From: Planctomycetaceae bacterium
GTDB taxonomy: Bacteria; Planctomycetota; Planctomycetia; Pirellulales; PALSA-1355
Assembly (NCBI GenBank): GCA_005773095.1
Contig: SXHT01000229.1
Coordinates: 1 to 9,435, forward strand
Direction: 5' to 3'
DNA: 9,435 nt
In this document: piece after piece, positions 1 through 6,629 of the stretch
Position numbering within the stretch: position 1 is the stretch's first letter
Layout: each line of letters opens with the position of its first letter
The notes under the pieces: model-generated
Seen by the model: only the letters and a program-made list of their open reading frames with translations
The model's database searches: none
Told to the model about the DNA's origin: nothing
Made by a program: the position numbers and the translations under genes

Positions 1-101
1 ACCAATATAAACAAGCATTTAAGATGATCTATGCATTTTACTTAGTTGTTACAAAGTATTATACTTAAAAGATTTAGTGTCGTTAGAAGGAGGGATTATC
101 T
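1..101. other. AT-rich segment at the window edge, foreign to its neighbour
   Basis: The first hundred or so bases are strongly AT-rich, while everything after about position 100 is GC-rich. The change falls inside the reading frame of the DUF1553 gene: codons from about 102 onward read as conserved family sequence, and upstream the same frame reaches a TAG at 84-86. No gene, transposase fragment or clear terminal repeat is visible in this segment. It could be the edge of an inserted element, a genomic rearrangement, or a chimeric contig end. The sequence alone does not decide between these. Confidence 0.6.
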
Positions 102-953
<852 letters not shown>

Positions 954-955
954 CC

Positions 956-2407
956 ATGGACCCGTTTTTTAATCCACAGCATCTGAGTCGGCGTGCAATG
1001 CTTGGCCGCGGTGCCCGCGGCCTGGGTTCGATCGCGCTGGCCTCGCTGCTCAACCCGCTCAATCCACTCGCGGGCGGTTTGGCAGATGCGGCTGCCACGA
1101 GCACGGATCGCTGGAGCGGCGTCGTACACCCTTTGCACTTCACGCCCAAAGCCAAGCGAGTGATCTGGCTTTACATGGCCGGCGGCATGTCGCATCTGGA
1201 GACGTTCGACGACAAGCCTAAACTGAGAGAGATGCACGGCCAGCCCATGCCCCAGAGCATTACCCAGGGACAGCAGATCGCGCAACTGCAAGGCGCCAAG
1301 CTGAACTGTTTTGCGCCGCAGCACGAATTCAGGAAGTACGGCAAGAGCGGACAGGAATTCAGCAGCATCTGGCCGCTGCTGGGCGAGATGGCGGCCGACG
1401 AGATGTGCATCGTCCGCTCGCTGCATGGCGAGGCCATCAATCACGATCCGGCCCATACCTTCATGAATACGGGAACAATGATTGCTGGGCGGCCGAGTGC
1501 GGGCTCGTGGCTGCTGTATGGCCTGGGCGCCGACAGCGAGGAACTGCCCGGCTTTGTCGTCATGGTCTCCACCGGAAAATTCGGCCAGAAACAACCAATC
1601 GCCGCCCGGCAATGGCACTCCGGCTTTCTCGCAAGCCGCTTTCAAGGCGTCGAGTTTCGCAGTACGGGGGATCCGGTGTTGTACGTGGCGAATCCCAAGG
1701 GCGTGGACGTGGGGCGCCAGCGCGACGTGGTCGAGGCCGTGCGGAAGCTCAATCAGATTGAGAATCAAGCCCTGGACGATCCCGAGATCGCCACCCGGAT
1801 CAGCCAGTACGAAATGGCATTTCGCATGCAGGCCAGCGTGCCGGGACTGATGGATGTGCGCGACGAACCTAAGCACGTCTTGGATCTCTACGGCACACAA
1901 GGCGGCGACGGAACGTTTGGTTCAAACTGTTTGCTGGCGCGGCGGCTGGCCGAACGCGGCGTGCGGTTTATTCAGCTCTATCACCGCGATTGGGACCATC
2001 ACGGCAGTGTCAAAGCACACTCCGCCGGCACCGCCGCGGAAGTCGATCGAGGAACCGCGGCGCTGATCAGCGATCTTAAGCAGCGCGGAATGCTCGACGA
2101 CACGTTGATCGTCTTCGGCAGCGAGTTTGGTCGCACGCCAATGGCCCAGGGGGACGGCCGCGACCATCATATCGCGGGCTTTACGATGTGGTTCGCTGGC
2201 GGCGGCATCAAAGGCGGCATGAGTTACGGCGCCACCGACGAGTTCGGCTACTTTGCCACGGAAAATAAGGTCCGCGTCAACGACGTCCATGCCACGCTGC
2301 TGTACCTGCTGGGCATCGACCACTTGAAGCTGACCTACCGCTTCCAAGGCCGCGACTTCCGCCTGACCGACGTCGCCGGCGAAGTCATTAAGCCGATTTT
2401 GGTGTAG
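956..2407 (+). CDS. DUF1501 domain-containing secreted protein
   Basis: A 483-aa DUF1501 protein. The family has an alkaline-phosphatase/sulfatase-like fold and is greatly expanded in Planctomycetes; its substrate is unknown. The N-terminus has a twin-arginine motif (SRRAML, Arg12-Arg13) followed by a hydrophobic, Ala/Leu-rich stretch, which fits Tat export. Family-typical blocks are visible: WLYMAGGMSHLETFD near residue 73, HRDWDHHG near 343, GSEFGRTP at 388-395, RDHH at 402-405, and AGGGIKGGMSYGATDEFGY shortly after. The Asp/His-rich blocks look like the metal-binding positions of the fold (inference). Length is normal for the family. The ATG at 956 has an AAGGAA Shine-Dalgarno at 944-949 and follows the DUF1553 stop by 2 nt, the usual arrangement of this gene pair, suggesting joint expression and function. 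Confidence 0.95.
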   Translation: MDPFFNPQHLSRRAMLGRGARGLGSIALASLLNPLNPLAGGLADAAATSTDRWSGVVHPLHFTPKAKRVIWLYMAGGMSHLETFDDKPKLREMHGQPMPQSITQGQQIAQLQGAKLNCFAPQHEFRKYGKSGQEFSSIWPLLGEMAADEMCIVRSLHGEAINHDPAHTFMNTGTMIAGRPSAGSWLLYGLGADSEELPGFVVMVSTGKFGQKQPIAARQWHSGFLASRFQGVEFRSTGDPVLYVANPKGVDVGRQRDVVEAVRKLNQIENQALDDPEIATRISQYEMAFRMQASVPGLMDVRDEPKHVLDLYGTQGGDGTFGSNCLLARRLAERGVRFIQLYHRDWDHHGSVKAHSAGTAAEVDRGTAALISDLKQRGMLDDTLIVFGSEFGRTPMAQGDGRDHHIAGFTMWFAGGGIKGGMSYGATDEFGYFATENKVRVNDVHATLLYLLGIDHLKLTYRFQGRDFRLTDVAGEVIKPILV

Positions 2408-2430
2408 AATAGAAGAAAGGAGAACGATCC

Positions 2431-2640
2431 ATGATCGAAGCATTGAAAGAACAGATTCGTCAACTGAGCGTTGACGAACAATGGGAATTGATCAGCGAGG
2501 TCTCGGATGAATTGCTTCTTCGGGATGAGATGCCTGAGTGGCATCGCGAAGAACTCGATCGTCGCATAGCGAAGTACGAAAGCACTCCGTTGGAAGGCAG
2601 TTCCTGGGAAGAAGTGAATCGCCGAATCACGGGGCCTTAG
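2431..2640 (+). CDS. Type II antitoxin, putative addiction module component family
   Basis: A 69-aa acidic protein of the putative addiction module component family (TIGR02574/PF09720 type). These short proteins pair with RelE/ParE toxins, neutralise them, and usually repress their own operon. The N-terminal pattern (IEALKEQIRQLSVDEQWELI) and the C-terminal W-x-E-x-x-R-R half (SSWEEVNRRI) are typical, as is the length. The ATG has a strong AGGAG Shine-Dalgarno at about 2418-2422. It starts 23 nt after the DUF1501 stop, so the pair may be read through from that operon. A TAGAAT at 2405-2410 could be a -10 box of its own promoter, but no good -35 is seen. The toxin gene follows after 2 nt, the usual antitoxin-first order. 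Confidence 0.9.
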   Translation: MIEALKEQIRQLSVDEQWELISEVSDELLLRDEMPEWHREELDRRIAKYESTPLEGSSWEEVNRRITGP

Positions 2641-2642
2641 AA

Positions 2643-2936
2643 ATGCACGCATTCATCGTGCTACCGGAAGCTGAGCAGGACTTGGGCGCAGCTTTTTCGT
2701 GGTACGAGAAGCGCCAGGCGGGCCTCGGGCACGCCTTCATGGCCGAAGCGGGGATCGTGTTTCTACGTCTTCGCAGATCACCGACGATCCATGCCATCGT
2801 CCGTGGCAATGTGCGCAGGACGCTCATCGCTCGCTTCTCGCATGTCGTTTACTATCGAGTTGTCGAATCGACGGTGATCGTCTTTGGTGTCCTTCACGAC
2901 AAGCGGCACGAGCGAGAGTGGAAGAAGCGGGTTTGA
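2643..2936 (+). CDS. RelE/ParE-family type II toxin
   Basis: A 97-aa basic protein of the RelE/ParE superfamily. RelE-type members cut mRNA on the ribosome and ParE-type members poison DNA gyrase; the sequence does not tell which applies. Visible family features are an N-terminal EAEQDLGAAFSWYEKR helix region, the segment VRRTLIARFSHVVYYRV (residues 57-73), and the C-terminal FGVLHDKRHEREWKKR strand-turn-helix with His85 and basic residues. The start chosen is the ATG at 2643, 2 nt after the antitoxin stop. A longer in-frame opening from 2538 would overlap most of the antitoxin gene and has no family-like sequence. No separate Shine-Dalgarno precedes 2643, so translation is probably coupled to the antitoxin. 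The last 43 nt overlap, on the opposite strand, the 3' end of the hydrolase gene. All expected segments are present, so it is probably functional. Confidence 0.9.
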   Translation: MHAFIVLPEAEQDLGAAFSWYEKRQAGLGHAFMAEAGIVFLRLRRSPTIHAIVRGNVRRTLIARFSHVVYYRVVESTVIVFGVLHDKRHEREWKKRV

Positions 2937-3940
2937 TCGAAATTCTTTCCTGCGACCCATTCCAAAATCCGCCAGTCCATCCAGCGGCGATCTGGGTCGC
3001 GCCCCCGGCGGCTGACGAATCCCAAGTGGCCGCCGCTGGAGGCGATGTGCAATGAAACATTCGGCGGAAGACAAAGCCGACTAAAAATTTCGATGGGAAT
3101 GATTGGGTCGTCGGCCGCGGCGAGGATCAGCGTCCGCTTGCGAATCTCGGGCGCCAATGGAGCACTGCTGCACTCGCGATAATAGGTGGCCCCGTCGCCA
3201 AAGCCGTTGATCGGGCCCGTAAAGCAATCGTCCAACTCGAATAGCGTCTTTGGGTTCGACGCAAACGGCATGGGCGGCGTGCCCGGCACCAACTTGATCC
3301 GCCGCCGATGTTGCCGGATCAATGCCCCGACGAACCGTCGGTCGTACCAGCGATTGTCTCGTTCTTGGAGTCGCTGGCAACATGTGGCCAGTTCCACCGG
3401 CGGTGAAACGGCGATCCCCGCGACCAGGTTTCCACAATCCCCCGCCCCAATCTCCCCGAGCAGCTTGAGCACAATGTTGCCACCTAACGAAAAGCCGATC
3501 AGCGTGGTCGGCGAGTCAGGACAGAGCCGCGCAACGTGACGAAGCACGTGCGCGGGATCGTCCGAACATCCGCCATGATACGGCAGCCGGGCTAGCCTCT
3601 CGCCCGCGCCGACCCCCCGCAGATCCATCCGGAAGGTTCGCACGCGATGATCGCAAAACCGGCCCGCGATGCGCTGCATGTAGCCACTTTGGTGTGTTCC
3701 ACCGAGGCCGTGAATCAGCACGACGCTCTCGTCGCCATCACGCCACTCGGCAGGCTGGTCGTCGTGCAGCACAAGGAGATCGCCGTCGGCGAGCGTGACG
3801 TGGTGCTGACGTGCTCGATACGGATAGAACTGCCCGGGCAGATACGCCCCGGCAAGTGTTTGTGCATGTCCGCTACGAAACAGCGGATGTGGCTCGAACG
3901 GTCGAATCTGGAACGAGCTATCGATGGGCCGTGGCAGCAT
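2894..3940 (-). CDS. YheT-type alpha/beta-fold hydrolase
   Basis: A 348-aa hydrolase of the alpha/beta superfamily resembling bacterial YheT and eukaryotic ABHD1/2/3 proteins, which are esterases or lipases whose bacterial substrates are poorly defined. The N-terminus has the GHAQTLAGAYLP motif near residues 24-35, which is characteristic of the group. The oxyanion region is HGLGG (77-81). The catalytic triad is likely Ser151 in GFSLGG, Asp277 or Asp278 in ILAAADDPIIP, and His305 in SGGHLGF. No signal peptide is seen, so it is probably cytoplasmic. I chose the ATG at 3940 over a TTG at 4018, because the extra 26 residues would be encoded by the inverted repeat and do not resemble the family. 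The ribosome site before 3940 is weak. The last 14 residues are encoded antisense to the toxin gene's end, which suggests the stop may have been supplied by the toxin-antitoxin insertion (inference). Confidence 0.9.
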   Translation of the reverse strand: MLPRPIDSSFQIRPFEPHPLFRSGHAQTLAGAYLPGQFYPYRARQHHVTLADGDLLVLHDDQPAEWRDGDESVVLIHGLGGTHQSGYMQRIAGRFCDHRVRTFRMDLRGVGAGERLARLPYHGGCSDDPAHVLRHVARLCPDSPTTLIGFSLGGNIVLKLLGEIGAGDCGNLVAGIAVSPPVELATCCQRLQERDNRWYDRRFVGALIRQHRRRIKLVPGTPPMPFASNPKTLFELDDCFTGPINGFGDGATYYRECSSAPLAPEIRKRTLILAAADDPIIPIEIFSRLCLPPNVSLHIASSGGHLGFVSRRGRDPDRRWMDWRILEWVAGKNFDQTRFFHSRSCRLS

Positions 3941-3950
3941 GGCCTGATTG

Positions 3951-4052
3951 TAGCCATCACGCTCCGTGTAATGAGCGCCTCGGCGCGATGACCGCCTTGT
4001 TGCAAGCTCAACCGGCAAACCAAGGCGCTCATTACGCGGAGCGTGACGGCTA
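3951..4052. repeat. 102-nt inverted repeat (REP/BIME-like hairpin element)
   Basis: The 33-nt arm 3951-3983 is the reverse complement of 4020-4052 apart from three mismatches (30 of 33 pairs by eye), with a 36-nt spacer between. Each arm carries its own smaller inverted repeat, CGCTC and GAGCG separated by about 8 nt. The structure is therefore two inverted REP-like units, as in bacterial BIME elements. Both arms have nearly the same peptide reading, GAHYTERDG and GAHYAERDG, read outward, which helped expose the symmetry. It fills most of the gap between the small protein gene (stop at 4058) and the hydrolase start (3940), so it would form a long hairpin in a shared minus-strand transcript, ending 10 nt before the hydrolase ATG. 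It could be a mobile palindromic element, a transcript-processing site or an attenuator. No T-run follows, so a standard terminator is unlikely. Confidence 0.85.
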
Positions 4053-4057
4053 AACTT

Positions 4058-4261
4058 TCAAGCAGCCCCTTCCTCCAAAATCACGTCCGGCAACTCGCGG
4101 ACTTGAAACACAGGCGGCAGCCAGGGCGTCGGCCGGTAGTGGCACCGCCGGTCGCGTTCGCGCGGACTCCAGGTCTGGCGAATCGCTGCGGTTTCGCGGC
4201 GGATTTCCTCGGGGCTAGGATCTGGCAAGAAACTTTCACGACATCGTTCGCGCGCGGCCAT
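4058..4261 (-). CDS. Small hypothetical protein, planctomycete type (67 aa)
   Basis: A 67-aa protein of unknown function. It reads like a group of short planctomycete proteins with an N-terminal P-x-x-EEIRRE-x-x-x-IR-x-x-WS-x-x-ER pattern and a following W-x-PP-x-F segment: here PSPEEIRRETAAIRQTWSPRERDRR, split across about residues 15-39, then PWLPPVFQV and an acidic tail DVILEEGAA. The middle is helical and basic, which could suit nucleic-acid or protein binding, but no domain is recognised. The ATG at 4261 is chosen because an AGAGG (4272-4268) lies 6 nt upstream and an AAGGAG (4279-4274) 12 nt upstream. A longer opening from 4348 adds residues without family resemblance. The hydrolase lies downstream on the same strand, beyond the 102-nt inverted repeat. 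Family resemblance is from memory and not checked by search. Confidence 0.72.
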   Translation of the reverse strand: MAARERCRESFLPDPSPEEIRRETAAIRQTWSPRERDRRCHYRPTPWLPPVFQVRELPDVILEEGAA

Positions 4262-4267
4262 AGAATA

Positions 4268-4279
4268 CCTCTTCTCCTT
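4268..4279 (-). promoter_or_regulatory. Shine-Dalgarno region deciding the small-protein start
   Basis: Read on the minus strand, the 18 bases before the ATG at 4261 contain AAGGAG and, closer in, AGAGG at 6 nt spacing. This is the clearest ribosome binding site on the minus strand of the window. It supports translation from 4261 and not from the upstream opening at 4348. Confidence 0.65.
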
Positions 4280-4394
4280 ATGGCAAGCCTGCCCCGGCGG
4301 CGCCGCCCAGCATGGGCGATGGGTGAAATGTCTGACCACGTGGGGCAAGTTGCCGTACCTCTGTCCGTCGAAATTCTACGCGACGGCCAAGGAA

Positions 4395-4409
4395 AAGTTC
4401 GCCGAACTT
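4395..4409. promoter_or_regulatory. 15-nt palindrome, possible operator
   Basis: AAGTTCGCCGAACTT is a perfect inverted repeat with 7-nt arms around one central base. It lies in the divergent intergenic region, 134 nt upstream of the small-protein start and 241 nt upstream of the secreted-protein start. A palindrome of this size suits a dimeric repressor, but no regulator gene is adjacent and no second copy was noticed nearby. It could also be chance. Confidence 0.35.
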
Positions 4410-4511
4410 CAGGAGAATTATTGCGTAGCAAGAAAAGCCCGATTCAGGATGCCGACTGCTTCAACATTTCCAGACCGGGACACCTGCTATCGCCAACGTG
4501 TCCGTTCATGG

Positions 4512-4616
4512 GCAAAGGGAAGGGGACAGCACATTTTCTCGGGAAACACGTTCGACAACCACGCAACAGGACGACACACCTCGTTTAATTCGCCGGGAAA
4601 AATGAGCCACCCCCCG
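4512..4616. repeat. Degenerate inverted repeat (REP-like remnant)
   Basis: The left part reads GGGGACAGCACATTTTCTCG (4522-4541). The right part, CGGGAAAAATGAGCCACCCC (about 4594-4613), is its imperfect reverse complement, with about 6 of 10 matches past the ATG trinucleotide plus an A-rich block with an offset. Sequences of the form GGGGACAG...ATTTT with an inverted partner are familiar around REP-associated Y1 transposases in diverse bacteria (from memory). No transposase is present here, so this would be a worn, non-autonomous remnant. It ends about 34 nt before the start of the secreted protein gene. Confidence 0.35.
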
Positions 4617-4649
4617 GCCCGTGAACGGATACTCGCCGATTAAACCTCT

Positions 4650-5471
4650 ATGCGTTTCGCTCGTTGGACATTTGGTATCACCCTTGTGGCGGGTCCACTG
4701 GTGGGCGGCCTTTCGCTGATTGCCGCGCCGACAAACGGCCCGACCAGCCTACCCGCCACTCGCCCGGAGGAGGGCCATTCCCTGGTAGCCGGCTTGATCG
4801 AAAACATCGTTCGCGAGCAACTTAAAGCGGAATACGTCGATGACGACGATTGGGGCCAAACCCGCAAAGTTACCGTGGGCTATAAGTTGCGGGGCAAGCC
4901 CTTTGCGTGGGACCTCAAACGCCGTACCAAAATCGTGAAAGACGGCCTCTGGGAGATGTATCGGGTCCGGCTGGTCGACCCCGAGGAGAACCTGCAGATA
5001 CAGGTCTCGCGGTTGGAGATGCAGGGTGGCCGAATGGGGTTCGGCCTCTCGCTGACCGCCAAACTGGCCGGAGATGCCCGCCTTGAACGCTGGCGGAAGG
5101 GGATCAAGATGCTTAACGCCCACGTCGAGGCGAAGGGCACCGTGGAGGTCTTTGTGGCGGGCGACATCGGCATTCAGCTTGAAAGTGGCGGAGTGTTGCC
5201 GTCGATTGCTCTGGAACCATCGATTACGAAGGTCCAGCTCAAGCTACTCAAGTTCGATCTTCAGCGGATCAGCAAGCTCGAGGGCCAGGCGGCGCATGAA
5301 CTTGGCGACAGCCTCAAGGATACGATTCAAAGAGAATTGAATCGCCGCGAGCCAAAAATCGTGGCCAGGCTCAACCAATCGATCACCAGGCGGAAAGACC
5401 AACTCCGCCTCTCCCCCGACCAGTTCGCCCGCACCGGCTGGGCAAATCTGCGGGAATCGCTCAACGATTAG
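4650..5471 (+). CDS. Secreted protein of unknown function
   Basis: A 273-aa protein that I do not recognise. The N-terminus (MRFARWTFGITLVAGPLVGG and following) is a basic start plus a hydrophobic core, a signal peptide or anchor ending near residue 25-28, so it is probably exported. After an acidic linker (EYVDDDDW near 62-69) the protein alternates short beta-like strands (KVTVGYKLRG, LQIQVSRLEM, GFGLSLTAKLAG, AHVEAKGTVEVFVAGDIGIQL) and ends in a charged helical region (residues 205-273). The beta-rich, amphipathic pattern followed by helices recalls lipid-binding TULIP/DUF4403-like proteins, but this is only an impression. The ATG at 4650 is favoured because the signal sequence starts there; no clear Shine-Dalgarno is seen. 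It stands alone, with the repeat-rich gap after it. Confidence 0.75.
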   Translation: MRFARWTFGITLVAGPLVGGLSLIAAPTNGPTSLPATRPEEGHSLVAGLIENIVREQLKAEYVDDDDWGQTRKVTVGYKLRGKPFAWDLKRRTKIVKDGLWEMYRVRLVDPEENLQIQVSRLEMQGGRMGFGLSLTAKLAGDARLERWRKGIKMLNAHVEAKGTVEVFVAGDIGIQLESGGVLPSIALEPSITKVQLKLLKFDLQRISKLEGQAAHELGDSLKDTIQRELNRREPKIVARLNQSITRRKDQLRLSPDQFARTGWANLRESLND

Positions 5472-5991
5472 CTCGGAGCTTGAAACCCGCGTGGGCGGAG
5501 CGTGTTAAAGCCTGGCAATTTGTAGGGCCGGCCGTGCCGGCCGTGCGGCAGTATTGTATGTGTCGGCTGTGCTTGGCTGTGTTTGGCGCCGTCACTCAAC
5601 GCTGGCCGGCACAGCCGGCCCTACGGGACTGGCCGGCCGTGCGAGTCTGTCGGCTGTGTTTGGTGCCGTCACTCAACGCTGGCCGGCACAGCCGGCCCTA
5701 CGGGACTGGCCGGCCGTGCGGGAAATCCGGCCGTGCGAGTGTGTCGGCTGTGATTGGTGCCATCACTCAACGCTGGCCGGCACAGCCGGCGCTACGGGAC
5801 TGGCCGGCACAGCCGGCCCTACGGCACAGCCGGCCCTACGGGACAGCCGGGCGTGCGGCGGATAGCTCATCGGCCCTGCGGAGTTCTGCGGCCCACTCGC
5901 CTCCTGCGCGGCCATCCCCTAGAATTGCAGGCTTGCAAAACTCGGCCGGGGCCATTCGGTCTCGGCAATCCCACATGGAGGTCTGACTGGC
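5472..5991. other. 520-nt repeat-rich intergenic region
   Basis: Between the secreted protein and the VOC protein there is no convincing gene. Open frames here exist because the GC-rich repeat has few stops. The same repeat appears in them in different reading frames (as AQPALRDWPA in one place and HSRPYGTG in another), which rules out a conserved coding role. The left end holds GCGGAGCGTG (5495-5504), a 10-nt match to the right arm of the 102-nt inverted repeat. The array at 5522-5850 fills most of the rest, and the last 100 nt carry the VOC ribosome site. Confidence 0.65.
5522..5850. repeat. GC-rich tandem repeat array with palindromic core
   Basis: A unit of 77 nt starting CTGTGTTTGG occurs at 5577-5653 and 5654-5730, with one mismatch in the first 67 nt. 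A third copy starts at 5748 after a 17-nt insertion and has three mismatches to copy 2 over 60 nt. Each unit contains a palindromic core, GGCCGGC-ACA-GCCGGCC, followed by CTAC. The core occurs at 5604-5624, 5681-5701, 5775-5795 (one change), 5802-5822 and, shortened, 5823-5839. One inverted copy with a single change lies at 5522-5542. Every core can form a 7-bp GC hairpin. Spacing is irregular and repeats join directly, so it is not CRISPR. The unit length is not a multiple of three. Confidence 0.9.
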
Positions 5992-6570
5992 ATGGCTCGT
6001 TCGTTTCCCTGGCAACTCGAAGTGCTTGGATTGGCAATCGCGGCGGTTGTGGTACTCATCGTAGGTGGCGTGCTTGCGGTGGATCCTGAGCCCGCGACGC
6101 CAACGGAGTTTTCACAACCGACGATCGACATCGGCTGTTTCGTGAGCGATCCCGACGCATCGGCGAGGTTTTACACCGAGGCGATTGGCTTTCGCGAGGT
6201 CACCTCGTTCAGCGTGCCGGGCGACATCTGCAAGGAAGCCGGCCTCACCGACGGCCCGGCCCTCGACAACATTCGCGTGCTGGTGCTCGGCGAAGGCGCC
6301 GGCGCCACCAGGCTCAAGCTATCCAGCATCCCCGGCCACAAAGCCAGGCAGGGCGACAACTCGTTTGTGCCATCGCAGTACGGTTTTCGCTACCTGACGC
6401 TGCACATTGCCGATCAAAACGCCGCCCTGGCTCGGCTTAAGAACGCAGGCGTTGAGCCCCTTGGCAAAGGACCGGTCGCCTTGCCCAAGAGTTTGGCCGA
6501 TCGAGTTTACCTCACCTGTGTGCGTGATCCCGACGGCAATATCATCGAGCTGGTTGGTCCCAAGCAATAA
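5992..6570 (+). CDS. VOC/glyoxalase-like protein with N-terminal membrane anchor
   Basis: A 192-aa protein with one N-terminal membrane helix (about residues 11-30) followed by a vicinal oxygen chelate (VOC) domain from about 45 to 190. The family includes glyoxalase I, fosfomycin resistance proteins and extradiol dioxygenases; the substrate here is unknown. Visible VOC features are IGCFVSDPDASARFYTEAIGF (47-67), the second beta-alpha module HIADQNAALARLKNAGV (138-154) and the closing DPDGNIIELVGP (179-190) with likely metal ligand Glu186. The usual first-module His position appears to be Asp46, and the position often His at the start of the second module appears to be Tyr134, so classical metal binding may be altered (alignment by eye). 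The ATG at 5992 has GGAGG at 5977-5981. The helix would place the domain outside the cytoplasm, or it may be a signal sequence. Confidence 0.85.
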   Translation: MARSFPWQLEVLGLAIAAVVVLIVGGVLAVDPEPATPTEFSQPTIDIGCFVSDPDASARFYTEAIGFREVTSFSVPGDICKEAGLTDGPALDNIRVLVLGEGAGATRLKLSSIPGHKARQGDNSFVPSQYGFRYLTLHIADQNAALARLKNAGVEPLGKGPVALPKSLADRVYLTCVRDPDGNIIELVGPKQ

Positions 6571-6629
6571 ACAAGTCGAGCGAACACCCCGCCTTGGGCA
6601 AGCCGGTTGCCGCGCGCGCTACATCCCGG

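Larger units (their letters stand above)
4262..4649. other. 388-nt divergent intergenic region without a convincing gene
   Basis: This region separates the minus-strand small protein from the plus-strand secreted protein, so promoters for both should lie here. I could not pick consensus -35/-10 boxes with confidence. Openings crossing it on both strands give compositions without domain, signal or family resemblance. Two structural features stand out and are listed separately: a 15-nt palindrome at 4395-4409 and a degenerate inverted repeat at 4512-4616. Confidence 0.6.

Noticed and set aside
4043..4588. A plus-strand frame of 181 codons covering the small-protein gene
   Set aside because: It is antisense to the better-supported 67-aa gene and has no ribosome site, domain or family resemblance. 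It crosses two repeat features.
4323..4643. A plus-strand frame of 106 codons upstream of the secreted protein
   Set aside because: The translation has no recognisable pattern, and it runs through the degenerate inverted repeat and palindrome. I see no sign of a good ribosome site.
5577..5839. CRISPR array
   Set aside because: Copies adjoin directly or with irregular spacing, there are no unique spacers of constant length, and no cas genes are present.
5480..5986. A 168-codon open frame through the GC-rich repeat region
   Set aside because: It is a by-product of the repeat. The 77-nt unit is not a multiple of three, so the same repeat is read in different frames, and no domain or signal is seen.
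6571..6629. Terminator between the convergent VOC and CNNM genes
   Set aside because: There is GC-rich sequence with weak self-complementarity but no T-run on either strand, so it is not supportable as an intrinsic terminator.
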